DNA of 64,000 nt, from contig NZ_FNQN01000003.1 in the NCBI RefSeq assembly GCF_900107645.1, positions 372,001 through 436,000 of the forward strand, in the 5' to 3' direction. Shown piece by piece: positions 53,807-62,762 of the stretch. This DNA is from Desulfuromusa kysingii. GTDB lineage: Bacteria; Desulfobacterota; Desulfuromonadia; Desulfuromonadales; Geopsychrobacteraceae. A program made the position numbers and the translations under genes. Every line of letters begins with the position of its first letter. Positions within the stretch are counted from its first letter, which is position 1. The notes beneath the pieces were generated by a model. The model did no database searches, was not told the DNA's origin, and saw nothing but the letters and a program-made list of their open reading frames with translations.

Positions 53807-55594
53807 CTAAGCTGGAAGCGATTCTTTTTGGTGAATGAGAAGAGCTTGCCATTGAGAGTTTTGTCCAGACATGAGCTCTGCTGCATCATTTGTTAGGCAG
53901 CGGAGGGTCAAGAAGTTGTTCCATGTCATGTCAGTCTCCTTGCTGTTAATTTTTTCGAATGCGGCAATATACGATTTTAATTGTTCAGCAGTCAGGTTTG
54001 ACATTGCGCTGATTCTTGCTATTTCGTTCTGAGTCAAAATACCATGAATTGCTGCGCCAAGTGCGGGGCAGACGATGGTGCCGAGGGAAAGCATGCTATG
54101 CGGGCCAATGTGAAAAATTTCCATAACAACCATTATGAATGTGGCAATAAAAAGACCTGCAGAAAATCTATGTAACTTGCGATGTTCACTGTGTCGTTTG
54201 TGATTTGCTTTTACATGATAATCGTGTTGCCCTTCAGTTATTTTTTTTAGGTAGTTTTGGGCTAGCGATGAGGTGTTGCATTTTTGAAGATTGTAGTTTT
54301 GGGTGTTAGCTGTTTTAGCGGTAGGTAATCCAGTCGAAATCAATGTGCGGTTCAACAACCAAATCTCAGCGCCACTAATCCGTAAAGGATTGGTTTTTCC
54401 CGTTGAGGTGGCGCTTAATGGTTTTTCGGGGATTTTCCATATCGATTTCAGGAATACAGATGGGATTGCCAGTAAAGGATAACTGAAGCGTAGGTAACGT
54501 AACTGCTCAGCAAGGTACCGATGACTCAGAAAAAGACCATGCCATTTCTTTTTGACGGCAATTAGATATATGGCGATGACCACTGAAAGCACTGTCAATT
54601 CAGAGTATGGCCATAATGACTTGGGTGTGAATGTCAACGCACCGCAAGCTGCAAAAAAAACTGCAAAAGTGGCCAATAGGTAGAGAGCCCATACGCTTGA
54701 GCGATGTTTTTTTGCATAGGCATTGGCCTGAGTGTCGAAAATACTGAACGCATTTTTAATGCCATCAGGCTCTGCAATCGGATGGTCCTCGTGTTTTAGT
54801 TCTTTCGCAGAGACTCCATAACAAGGATCGCCGCAAGGCTTCACACCTGTTAAGCGATTTATTTGGTCGCAGATTTCTACTCCATTTGCGGATTTGGCTG
54901 GGTTTAAAAGACACTCAAGTTGCCCCATGACTTCGGTGTTGTCGCCATTGAAATGTTTCTTTAGCAGTGTGGGGCTCCATCCATCCGCTCTTAGTATCGA
55001 CAGCTCGCTTTCGGTTAGTTGTTGTGGTTGAGAATATTTAATGTTGCCGCCAGTGCCAATCCAGATGACTGGTTTGCGCTGCAGAAGTGACTCCCGAATC
55101 AATCGAACAGTTCCTCCAGCAATTCCTTGCGGAGATTTGCCGTCCCAGACAACAGTAAGGACATCAGAATATGCCAGTGCTATTTCATCACGTATTGCGA
55201 AGGCTTCTACAGGGAGTTCGGTGCTCTGAGTTATAGGAGCACCCAAGGTTACTTTGCGTTGTGCATTTTTCTGTGCTTCGTTTGTAACTTTGTCCTGTCC
55301 GGGCGTCAGAAGATGTAGCTCATATCCGATTTCTGTAGCGAGTTGAGCAGCTTTTGTGTCTACTCCGGGAGCGCAACCGGTAAGAAGGCGATATTCACAA
55401 TTTTTAGAAGGTATCTGTTTGTATAGTTGGGCCGCATTGTCAAGCTGGACTTTTGCCAGTTCCTTGAGTTCCAGCAGCGATTTTTTAAGGCTTGCGAAGA
55501 TTGCCTCCTGCGAGTTCATCCGGTTTAGACGGTCTTCACGATGTCCTGCAACTAAAATACTGAAAACAGGTTTTGGTTTAGCTTCCTGATGCAC
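53807..55594 (-). CDS. SLOG-like domain fused to membrane helices
   Basis: 595 residues. Residues about 10-180 look like a SLOG (Rossmann-like, nucleotide-binding) domain: ILVAGHRE, LLTGCAPGVDTKAAQLA, VLTVVWDGKSPQG. Four hydrophobic helices follow (about 301-321, 332-348, 477-494 and 502-520), arranged as two pairs with a cytoplasmic insert, then a helical C terminus. SLOG-SLATT pairs are proposed nucleotide-triggered membrane effectors, and this looks like a one-chain version. It starts 9 bases after the STAND gene ends. Confidence 0.7.
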   Translation of the reverse strand: MHQEAKPKPVFSILVAGHREDRLNRMNSQEAIFASLKKSLLELKELAKVQLDNAAQLYKQIPSKNCEYRLLTGCAPGVDTKAAQLATEIGYELHLLTPGQDKVTNEAQKNAQRKVTLGAPITQSTELPVEAFAIRDEIALAYSDVLTVVWDGKSPQGIAGGTVRLIRESLLQRKPVIWIGTGGNIKYSQPQQLTESELSILRADGWSPTLLKKHFNGDNTEVMGQLECLLNPAKSANGVEICDQINRLTGVKPCGDPCYGVSAKELKHEDHPIAEPDGIKNAFSIFDTQANAYAKKHRSSVWALYLLATFAVFFAACGALTFTPKSLWPYSELTVLSVVIAIYLIAVKKKWHGLFLSHRYLAEQLRYLRFSYPLLAIPSVFLKSIWKIPEKPLSATSTGKTNPLRISGAEIWLLNRTLISTGLPTAKTANTQNYNLQKCNTSSLAQNYLKKITEGQHDYHVKANHKRHSEHRKLHRFSAGLFIATFIMVVMEIFHIGPHSMLSLGTIVCPALGAAIHGILTQNEIARISAMSNLTAEQLKSYIAAFEKINSKETDMTWNNFLTLRCLTNDAAELMSGQNSQWQALLIHQKESLPA

Positions 55595-55603
55595 ATCAAC
55601 TCC

Positions 55604-58600
55604 TTAGAGAGAATCTTCTCTTTTCTGTTTTTGGACTTTTTTTGATATTTTTACTTTGTTTGCCAGTTCTATACATCTTGGATCATTCTCCCCATATGAT
55701 TTCAGGCAGATCTCATACGCTTTCTCCTGTATTTCTCGAGCGGCATCGATACGTCCAAATAGTGCCAATGAGGTTGCTTGATTTGTTAATGCGTCAGTGT
55801 AGCGTCTCCCCCATCTTGCTGGTGAAGATTGATAGCGTGGCTCTATAAGTTCAACGCATTCTTCATCAACATGAAGGGCGATATCCGGTTGCCCAATTAA
55901 GTGGTGTGTTTCAGCCATATTCATCTTCAGATTGATTAAATCATCGATCCATTGATCTTTATTTAACTGGTAGAGTTTGCTTAATTCCTCGTAACACTCC
56001 CTTTCCAGATGAGCGGCCAGTTTAATTTGATCAATTCGCTTCATGAAGAGAGCAAGGGTGCCTAAAGCTCTAGTGAATTTCTTCGCCCATTTGATCTGGT
56101 TTTCTATGTAGAGAGATTTTAGTCTTGGTAAGATTTCAGCCAATGAGTCAACTTCTTTTGTGAATATATTCAAGCGATAGTTAGAAAGGGAAAGGTAAAT
56201 AATCGCCTCAATATATTTTTCCTCCCAAGTATCGCTATCAGATTCATATAGTTTCTTTATAATTTTTAAGCGCTCTTCTTCAAGGGAAATAGCCTCTTCT
56301 GTTCTGCTTACACTATTATATGAGTGCGCTAGATTTGCTAGCACGTCCGTGTACTCGCTCACCCATTTTTCATGATCTTCGTTGTAGAGCATCGAGAGTG
56401 TAAGCTTGCAGCTCTCAAGGTAATTGATAGAATCACGGCTCTTATTTAAAATTTCATAAGTCGATCCCTTTTTGAGAAGAAACGATACATAGCTGTTTTT
56501 CCATTCGTTGCTTTTGAGATTCGCTATAAATTCTGCGTTCATTTTTTGAAGAGATCTTTTTTTGTAGAACGAATAATGTCCAGTGATTAGAGCTGCATAT
56601 ATTTTTCCCCAACGATTTTTCTTAAACTCTAGATTTTGATTACACAGGATTATCTCCTGAGTATTCGTGATCATGGCCTCATGCTCATTTTGCTGGCCAT
56701 TTAATTTGCCTACAGCATCGCTAAACTCTCGGTGGAACAAGTAAAGGAGCTCATCGCCATCCTTTCTTCTTTTCCCAATAAATGGCTTGATTTGAGTGTG
56801 TAGTCTAGCCCAAATAACTATGGGTAGCTTTGTTGTGTTCTTAGGGTGGGGCGGAGCTGGCGCAACCACATTAACAAACGTTGGATCAGCGTCAATGAGG
56901 TTCAAAAGCTCCGATTCGCTCAGGCCGTCACGTGAAGCATGAAGGTAGCCGAGAACTTTATTGACTAGTTCTTCTTTATGATGGTTCTGTTCACATAGGT
57001 TTTTGATGAAGTCGCTGATGAGATCCTGCTGCCCACGAGGCAGGTGCCTAGTGATCCCCTCATCCGATTTTTCTTTACCCTCATAAACATCAAAACTTCT
57101 CCAATGTTTAAGGTTTTGAGCTGCAACTGCAACAAAGAGTGGCGTCGATGAGTAATTGAACTGCTCGATAAAATAATCTTCCTGATGCTGTTGTAGCTTT
57201 CGTCCTTCATTCTGCAAACACTTACGAATAAGCTTGCGCGCATCTTCATCTGTAAAAGGGGGAATTTCCTGAATGTTTGAGCTTCTGGCTGTTAGGGCTT
57301 GGAAGTAGCGACTGTCACCCTTATAGTTTTTATCGTCCAATGCAGAAATGATTACTTTGACATTGGTTGGCAGATCTGTTGGTAGCCATATGAATTGGTC
57401 GTCATGTGCCAACTGGTCCACAGCATCGATAAAAATAATAATATTTTCTTTTAGCCTCATGATTTCTGAATGGATCCGATAACTGAAATCCTCGAAGCTC
57501 TCTTCCTTTTTTATTTCATCCAGTAATGTGCCCGGTTTTCCATTTTTCTCGTTTTCGTTACGAATACTTTTAAGTTCTGCAAAGAGAGAAGTCAAAATTT
57601 CTTTGCTGGAACTGGTATTAGGTGTTGCTCCGATGAAGCGATAGAGAATTTTCCTGTTGTCAGATGTCGTTTCTTTAATTGCATGGGCCATGATAGCGGA
57701 CTTGCCGCTACCCGAAGGGCCATGGATGATGAGAGGCCTAGTGTCGTCATTTCCTAGGTATTCACGGATAGAAGCAAGAGTGGCTTCTTGGCCGATAAAG
57801 TCTTGCCGTTTTTGTTGAGCAAAATAGGTTTGCGCCTGTTGTTCTTTTAGGAGTTGAGAGGACTGTTCATCCTGTTCCTTTTGGGAGTCAATTTGACCCA
57901 GCAAAAAGGTTTTTATCTTTTCTTCAAATTCATCAAGATACGCTTCATTTAGACTCTCTTTATCCTTCTGGGTGGTCTTTACCTGAAGTACGTTTTCAGG
58001 AAGGACCTCCTTGATACGTGCCTTAAAACCTTGAGCCTTTTCGTAGTCACTTTTGCCCTCAGTTTTTTCTGAAGCACCATTGATAAACTTATCTGACTGA
58101 CGGCTCTCGATATCTATATCCCGTAAAAAGCCAAAAATATGCTGCGTGTCAGTGTTGCCCAAGTCCGGCGATTTTTTGAGTAAGGATGTTTGAAAAGGCG
58201 TGTGCTTTAGATAGGGAAAGATGCCTTCAAGAACCTCGGCCTCGGTGGCCGAAAGAATATACTTGCTCTTATCTTCTTCCGGCAGTTCTGCGATGTCGAC
58301 CGCAGTTTGCAGAATTCTTCTTAGCTTTTCCTCAACCTTGTCCCATTCTTCATGATCGACGAAATTGCCACTGCGCTCTTTTATAATGTAACTGGCAGGC
58401 AGCTGGTTAAGATCCTTTTTGTACCATTCCAGCAATACTTCTTGATCCTTTGGATCGATTAGGGCGAGCAGGGTCTCAAATTCATTTTGCTCTATGGCAT
58501 AAGGAAGGGGTGTCCAGCCGTATCTGTCGCCGGCCATGATCAGAAAGTTTGGGTGGAGATGGGTTTTACACGTCTGTACTTCTCCAAGACATAGAGCCAA

Positions 58601-58786
58601 AGTTTTCTGATCAAGCTGCGCTTCTTCATTCACTCCCCAGCGCAAATCAATTGGTTGAAAATTATAGCCTTTCTCCTGAGCGTATATTTCAATTTCTGGA
58701 AAGACTTCTGTCTGAAGTCTATCCCTTTCTCTTTGAAAATCATTGAAGGTTGATGAAATAAAAAGTCTGAATGTTTTGTTGCACAT
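55604..58786 (-). CDS. DUF4062-STAND NTPase-TPR protein
   Basis: 1060 residues. Residues 5-95 are DUF4062 (FRLFISSTFNDFQRERDRL, LRWGVNEE, MAGDRYGWTPLP), a TIR-like fold also seen in animal TEP1/NPHP3. A P-loop NTPase of the STAND/NACHT kind follows: Walker A GPSGSGKS (356-363), Walker B IIIFIDAVDQL (449-459), then a winged-helix-like segment. From about 780 to the end, helical repeats (TPR-like: AHSYNSVSRTEEAISLEEER). This is the NLR-like layout of bacterial anti-phage sensors. It is first in a four-gene operon. Confidence 0.8.
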   Translation of the reverse strand: MCNKTFRLFISSTFNDFQRERDRLQTEVFPEIEIYAQEKGYNFQPIDLRWGVNEEAQLDQKTLALCLGEVQTCKTHLHPNFLIMAGDRYGWTPLPYAIEQNEFETLLALIDPKDQEVLLEWYKKDLNQLPASYIIKERSGNFVDHEEWDKVEEKLRRILQTAVDIAELPEEDKSKYILSATEAEVLEGIFPYLKHTPFQTSLLKKSPDLGNTDTQHIFGFLRDIDIESRQSDKFINGASEKTEGKSDYEKAQGFKARIKEVLPENVLQVKTTQKDKESLNEAYLDEFEEKIKTFLLGQIDSQKEQDEQSSQLLKEQQAQTYFAQQKRQDFIGQEATLASIREYLGNDDTRPLIIHGPSGSGKSAIMAHAIKETTSDNRKILYRFIGATPNTSSSKEILTSLFAELKSIRNENEKNGKPGTLLDEIKKEESFEDFSYRIHSEIMRLKENIIIFIDAVDQLAHDDQFIWLPTDLPTNVKVIISALDDKNYKGDSRYFQALTARSSNIQEIPPFTDEDARKLIRKCLQNEGRKLQQHQEDYFIEQFNYSSTPLFVAVAAQNLKHWRSFDVYEGKEKSDEGITRHLPRGQQDLISDFIKNLCEQNHHKEELVNKVLGYLHASRDGLSESELLNLIDADPTFVNVVAPAPPHPKNTTKLPIVIWARLHTQIKPFIGKRRKDGDELLYLFHREFSDAVGKLNGQQNEHEAMITNTQEIILCNQNLEFKKNRWGKIYAALITGHYSFYKKRSLQKMNAEFIANLKSNEWKNSYVSFLLKKGSTYEILNKSRDSINYLESCKLTLSMLYNEDHEKWVSEYTDVLANLAHSYNSVSRTEEAISLEEERLKIIKKLYESDSDTWEEKYIEAIIYLSLSNYRLNIFTKEVDSLAEILPRLKSLYIENQIKWAKKFTRALGTLALFMKRIDQIKLAAHLERECYEELSKLYQLNKDQWIDDLINLKMNMAETHHLIGQPDIALHVDEECVELIEPRYQSSPARWGRRYTDALTNQATSLALFGRIDAAREIQEKAYEICLKSYGENDPRCIELANKVKISKKVQKQKREDSL

Positions 58787-59070
58787 GAAGGCCTCTCTTA
58801 AAAAGTTTTGAGGATAAAATTATTGCGCTTAGAGTTTATGTTTGCTTAGTTTAGGAGGGTAAATGAGAAGAAAAGTTATACCTCTTATTGATTGGCCCTC
58901 TCTAATGTTTGGTATGATATCATCAAAGCTGAAATCCTGCTAGACATGAAATCATTAAAAACATTAGAGTTGATAATTTTGTAATCACCTAAAATTACTC
59001 ACAATAAAAAATCAAGAAAATATAATTCCAGTTATGTCGCTTTACGACTAGTACAATCTTTGGTTGCTTT
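58787..59070. other. Upstream region of the STAND operon
   Basis: A+T-rich gap holding the operon promoter (not pinpointed). A 26-codon frame at 58863-58943 on the plus strand has a strong TAGGAGGG site, but it reads no recognisable protein and may be the start of a gene cut by the IS insertion. Confidence 0.4.
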
Positions 59071-59143
59071 TGTCATCCCCCCGTAAAATAGAGGTCGTCA
59101 AAAGTAGAATTTTCTCGTAAATTACCCAAGAGGAGATTCTCAA

Positions 59144-59453
59144 CGAAAAGATTACGATTCACTGACAGCCAAATCATGGCATCTTGAAACAGGCAGAGGG
59201 TGGCACTCCTGTAGCGGAGCTTTGCCGAGAACACGGAATGAGCAACGCCACATTCTACAAGTGGCGAGCCAAATATGGCGGTATGGATGCGTCTATGGTC
59301 GCTCGCTTAAAAGAGTTGGAAGCTGAATACGGCGACTCAAGAAGATGTATGCCGAAGAACGTCTCAAATCTGAAATCAGGAAAGAGGCGTTGGAGGGAAA
59401 GTATTAAGGCCATCTTTACGCCGAGAGATGGCCAAGAAAGTTGTTCAATATAA
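59144..59453 (+). pseudogene. IS3 orfA (HTH transposase subunit), broken
   Basis: KRLRFTDSQIMA after an ACG in place of the start, then a one-base deletion, then KQAEGGTPVAELCREHGMSN (HTH), and a second frameshift near 59330 that scrambles the leucine-zipper end. Confidence 0.8.
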
Positions 59454-60232
59454 TAATATCAGCATTCGGTTAGCGTGTCTGAGTTTCGCCATCTGCGAGA
59501 CCTGCTGTCGCTATCAGGTTAAACTGTCAGCAGAAAATGAAGAGATAGCCGACTGGTTGATTCGTTTAACCCACAACCAGCGTAATTGGGGTTTTGGTCT
59601 CTGCTTTTTGTATCTGCGCAACGTCAAAGGCTTTGGCTGGAACCACAAGAATGTTTATCGGATCTATCGGGAATTGGAACTCAACCTAAGAATAAAACCT
59701 AAGAAACGACTTGTTCGCGAGAAACCTGAAGCATTGGAAGTCCCAGAAGAGATTAACCAAGTATGGTCCATGGATTTCATGCACGATCAGTTATCCAATG
59801 GCAGAAGCTACCGATTGTTCAATGTCCTCGATGACTATAACCGTGAAGGACTCTGTATTGATGTTGATTTTTCATTACCATCGGCACGCGTAACTCGTAC
59901 CTTGGATCAAATCATTGAATGGCGTGGCAAGCCACAAACAATACGCTGCGATAACGGCCCCGAATACATCAGTCACCATTTGCAGAACTGGGCAAAGAAA
60001 AGAGATATAGAGATCAGCTATATTCAGCCAGGAAATCCACAGCAGAATGAATGCTTATGTGGAACGCTATAATCGAACCGTTCGCTATGACTGGCTGTCA
60101 CAATACCTATTTGACTCTATTGTTGAAGTCCAAGATTACGCGACTCGATGGCTTTGGCTTCACAATAACGAACGACTCAATATGGCGATTGGTGGAATTA
60201 CACCTAAACAAAAGCTGGCAATGGCAGCATAA
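59428..60232 (+). pseudogene. IS3 orfB (DDE transposase), frameshifted
   Basis: Reads from [16 protein letters not shown] through [10 protein letters not shown] (first D) and [10 protein letters not shown] (second D) to NPQQN, where a four-base duplication (AATG) near 60046 breaks the frame; the other frame completes [15 protein letters not shown] (the E) to the end at 60232. One small indel from intact. Confidence 0.85.
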
Positions 60233-60273
60233 GTCTACTTTTGATAGCTATTAAAAATGGGATGATTACCACG

Positions 60274-60412
60274 TTTTCCTGGTTGGCAACAATCAACCCA
60301 GGGCGAACGTGAAGTGCAGAAATCGCTGCGGAAGGCGTTGCTGAAGTACCAGTTGCATAAGGACCAGATTTTGTTTGATCGGGCTTATGCGTATATCAAG
60401 GAATATTATTGA
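60274..60412 (+). pseudogene. C-terminal fragment of a type I HsdR-like protein
   Basis: Open frame emerging from the IS edge: STQGEREVQKSLRKALLKYQ, then HKDQILFDRAYAYIKEYY and TGA. This resembles the C terminus of one HsdR family, different from the intact HsdR at 38503. Short, so tentative. Confidence 0.5.
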
Positions 60413-60434
60413 GCTGTATTAAACAGGAGGCATT

Positions 60435-61037
60435 GTGGTTAGCAATTTTTCCAAGTCTTTAATCGAAGTCTTATCTCTTAACAGCTACCGACGAGCACTT
60501 TGGATTTTTCTTGGTTTGGCGAGTCTGTTGATAGTTGTCGAATCGCAAACTCAATTCATTGAATATTACTACCTCAATCAGCAAGCAGACTTAATCGCCA
60601 AAATACCGTCTCAGGCCATGTCGGTTGAAAGCTCCGAAAAAATAGAATCGTTTCGGTTCTCAATTTTAGCTGACTTTGAACTTCTGCGGCAAAAACAAGA
60701 TCGTCCTGTGTCAAACCTTTTTGAATTTTTGTTTCTTTTTTTAAAAGGAACCTGGATCCTATTACCCATAGTGTTTCTAGGTCTCAAGACAGTAAAAGTG
60801 GTAGTTGCACAGGCTCCTGCTGAACAAAAAACTCATACGATATGGTTTGGTATACTTGGTTTTTCGACCATTGCATGGGTTTCAACAATATTTGGCTTTG
60901 TGTCGATACTTTTTAACCGTGGAAATGGATTCTTTACTTCCTGGTTTGTTTTTCCGGTCTGCTCTCTGATTGTCTTGTCTGTAGTTTTTTGTTGGTTTGC
61001 CTTGTTAAAGGCGATGGTTCCAGAAAAGAAGGGTTGA
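60435..61037 (+). CDS. Membrane protein, function unknown
   Basis: 200 residues from GTG 60435 with a perfect AGGAGG at 60425-60430. Four hydrophobic segments: about 20-37, 98-115 (LFEFLFLFLKGTWILLP region), 135-157, and 168-192. A soluble loop (about 45-90) lies between the first two. No family recognised. It starts 22 bases after the HsdR fragment, so it was probably the next gene in that lost operon. Confidence 0.6.
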   Translation: MVSNFSKSLIEVLSLNSYRRALWIFLGLASLLIVVESQTQFIEYYYLNQQADLIAKIPSQAMSVESSEKIESFRFSILADFELLRQKQDRPVSNLFEFLFLFLKGTWILLPIVFLGLKTVKVVVAQAPAEQKTHTIWFGILGFSTIAWVSTIFGFVSILFNRGNGFFTSWFVFPVCSLIVLSVVFCWFALLKAMVPEKKG

Positions 61038-61186
61038 TTAAGGATGTCTGTACTTGTACTACGAAAGTGAGACCAGCAATTGATCTGTTGACCTTAAAGG
61101 TTGTTTTTAGTATTTTGGGAAGTGTTAATTTAATTGTGTTTTCCTGGAGGCGAAATGGTTGCTGGAAAAAAAATGTAATTGGTTTC

Positions 61187-61226
61187 AAGCCGTAAGTCTG
61201 CGAATGCAGGTTTGCGGCTTTTTTGT
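61187..61226 (+). terminator. Strong rho-independent terminator
   Basis: AAGCCGTAA (from 61187) pairs with TTTGCGGCTT (to 61220), with an inner CTGC/GCAG, then TTTT. It ends just before the ribosome site of the second DUF2779 gene, so that gene must be transcribed by read-through or by a promoter inside this segment. Confidence 0.7.
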
Positions 61227-61238
61227 TGGGAGGGGGTA

Positions 61239-62711
61239 ATGTCAGGAAAAACTGCTCTAAGCAAATCATTGATTCTCAAAGGGATGCAGTGCCCTAAGGC
61301 ACTTTATCTACAGAAGAACCCGCCCGCTTTTGAATTCCCCCCGCAGCCTGATCTTGAAGCTAAGTTCCGTGCAGGTAACGAAGTAGGTATTCTCGCCCAA
61401 CAGCTTTTTCCCGGTGGGACAGAGGTTCCATTTGAAGGACTCTCAGTTCTTGAGCAGATTGAGCAAACACGGCAACTAATCGATGACGGTGCCGAAGTCA
61501 TCTACGAGGCCTCATTCGAGTACGACGGAATCTTCGTCAAGGTGGATATCCTTGTTAAAGATGGCGACGCCTGGCAGATTCATGAAGTGAAAATGTCAAC
61601 CTCGGTCAAGGAGGTCAATCTCGACGATGCGGCGATCCAGTTCTACGTGCTCGGCAATTGCGGGCTGCTGATCTCTGGGGCGTATCTGGTGCATATCAAT
61701 AACCAGTACGTGCGACAGGGGGAGATTGACGTCAAACAACTCTTTGCCGGTGTGGATGTGCAGGAAGAAGCGTTTCTGCGCCAGGCCAATCTGCCGAAGA
61801 TCATTGACGATCTCCGCAGCGCCTTGCAGGGCGATGAGCCGCAAATCGATATCGGCCCGCATTGCAGCGACCCCTATGACTGCGATTTTGTCCCATACTG
61901 TTGGCAGCATATCCCGGATAATTCGGTCTTTGATCTCAAGGGTCGGGGTATTAAAAAGTTCGACTATTACGACCGAGGCATAATCCATTTTGAGGATATC
62001 CCACTTGACGATCTCAACAAGGCGCAGCGCCAGCAGGTTGAGGCGACCCTGAACGAAGAAGACTCGACCGATCCTAAGGCCGTTAAGGCCTTTCTCGACA
62101 CCCTCTGGTATCCGCTTTACCATCTCGATTTTGAGACCTTCAATTCCGCAATTCCAAAATTCAACGACACCCGACCATATCAGCAGGTTCCGTTTCAGTT
62201 TTCACTGCATGTTCAGCACGATGCCGGGGCTGAGCCGGAGCACTACGAATTTCTGGCCGAGCCAGACGTCGACCCACGGCGTCAACTGATCGAGCAACTG
62301 CTTGATCTGATCCCCGAAGATGGTTGTGTGCTGACCTATAACCAGACATTTGAGAAGGGGGTTCTTCGTGCTCTGGCCGAGCTGTTTCCTGATCTGGCTG
62401 GAGCGATTGATAAACGGCTGGAGAATGTGCGTGATCTGATGGTGCCGTTCCGCAGACGGGATGTTTATCGATGGCAGATGCGTGGCTCCTATTCGATCAA
62501 GGAAGTGCTTCCGGCGATGGTTCCTGAGCTTTCTTATTCGGGGATGGAGATTGCCGATGGAATGGCAGCGATGCAGGCCTACCATGATATGTGTGCGTTG
62601 GAGGATGGTGTGGAGTTGGAACAGTTGCGAAAGGCGATGTTGGAGTATTGTCGGTTGGATACATTGGCGATGGTGAGGATTTTGGGAGAGTTGGAGAACG
62701 CAATTAAGTAG
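61239..62711 (+). CDS. DUF2779 protein, putative dual nuclease (copy 2)
   Basis: 490 residues from ATG 61239 behind GGGAGGGGG; an upstream frame would run back through the terminator. Same layout as the gene at 47017: GMQCPKALYL, HEVKMST, HCSDPYDCDFVPYCW, HLDFETF, TYNQTFEK, YCRLDTLAMV. G+C content is visibly higher than in copy 1 and the sequences are clearly diverged, so the two came in separately rather than by recent duplication. SIR2 gene follows 51 bases later. Confidence 0.78.
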   Translation: MSGKTALSKSLILKGMQCPKALYLQKNPPAFEFPPQPDLEAKFRAGNEVGILAQQLFPGGTEVPFEGLSVLEQIEQTRQLIDDGAEVIYEASFEYDGIFVKVDILVKDGDAWQIHEVKMSTSVKEVNLDDAAIQFYVLGNCGLLISGAYLVHINNQYVRQGEIDVKQLFAGVDVQEEAFLRQANLPKIIDDLRSALQGDEPQIDIGPHCSDPYDCDFVPYCWQHIPDNSVFDLKGRGIKKFDYYDRGIIHFEDIPLDDLNKAQRQQVEATLNEEDSTDPKAVKAFLDTLWYPLYHLDFETFNSAIPKFNDTRPYQQVPFQFSLHVQHDAGAEPEHYEFLAEPDVDPRRQLIEQLLDLIPEDGCVLTYNQTFEKGVLRALAELFPDLAGAIDKRLENVRDLMVPFRRRDVYRWQMRGSYSIKEVLPAMVPELSYSGMEIADGMAAMQAYHDMCALEDGVELEQLRKAMLEYCRLDTLAMVRILGELENAIK

Positions 62712-62762
62712 GGCTCCCCCCTATCTACCTTTGTTATAATTTTACGCGGAGGAATAAATAAT

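Larger units (their letters stand above)
59071..60270 (+). mobile_element. IS3-family element, copy 2 (1.2 kb, inactivated)
   Basis: Full-length relative of copy 1 with ends TGTCATCCCC (59071) and GATGATTACC (60270) and the inner inverted repeat TCAAAAGTAGA / TCTACTTTTGA. Carries the same one-base loss near the orfA start as copy 1, plus an ATG-to-ACG change of the orfA start (59144) and further frameshifts. Confidence 0.88.

Noticed and set aside
58863-58943. 26-codon plus-strand frame with a strong TAGGAGGG site
   Set aside because: Too short and unrecognised to call a gene; noted only as a possible truncated start left of the IS3 copy.
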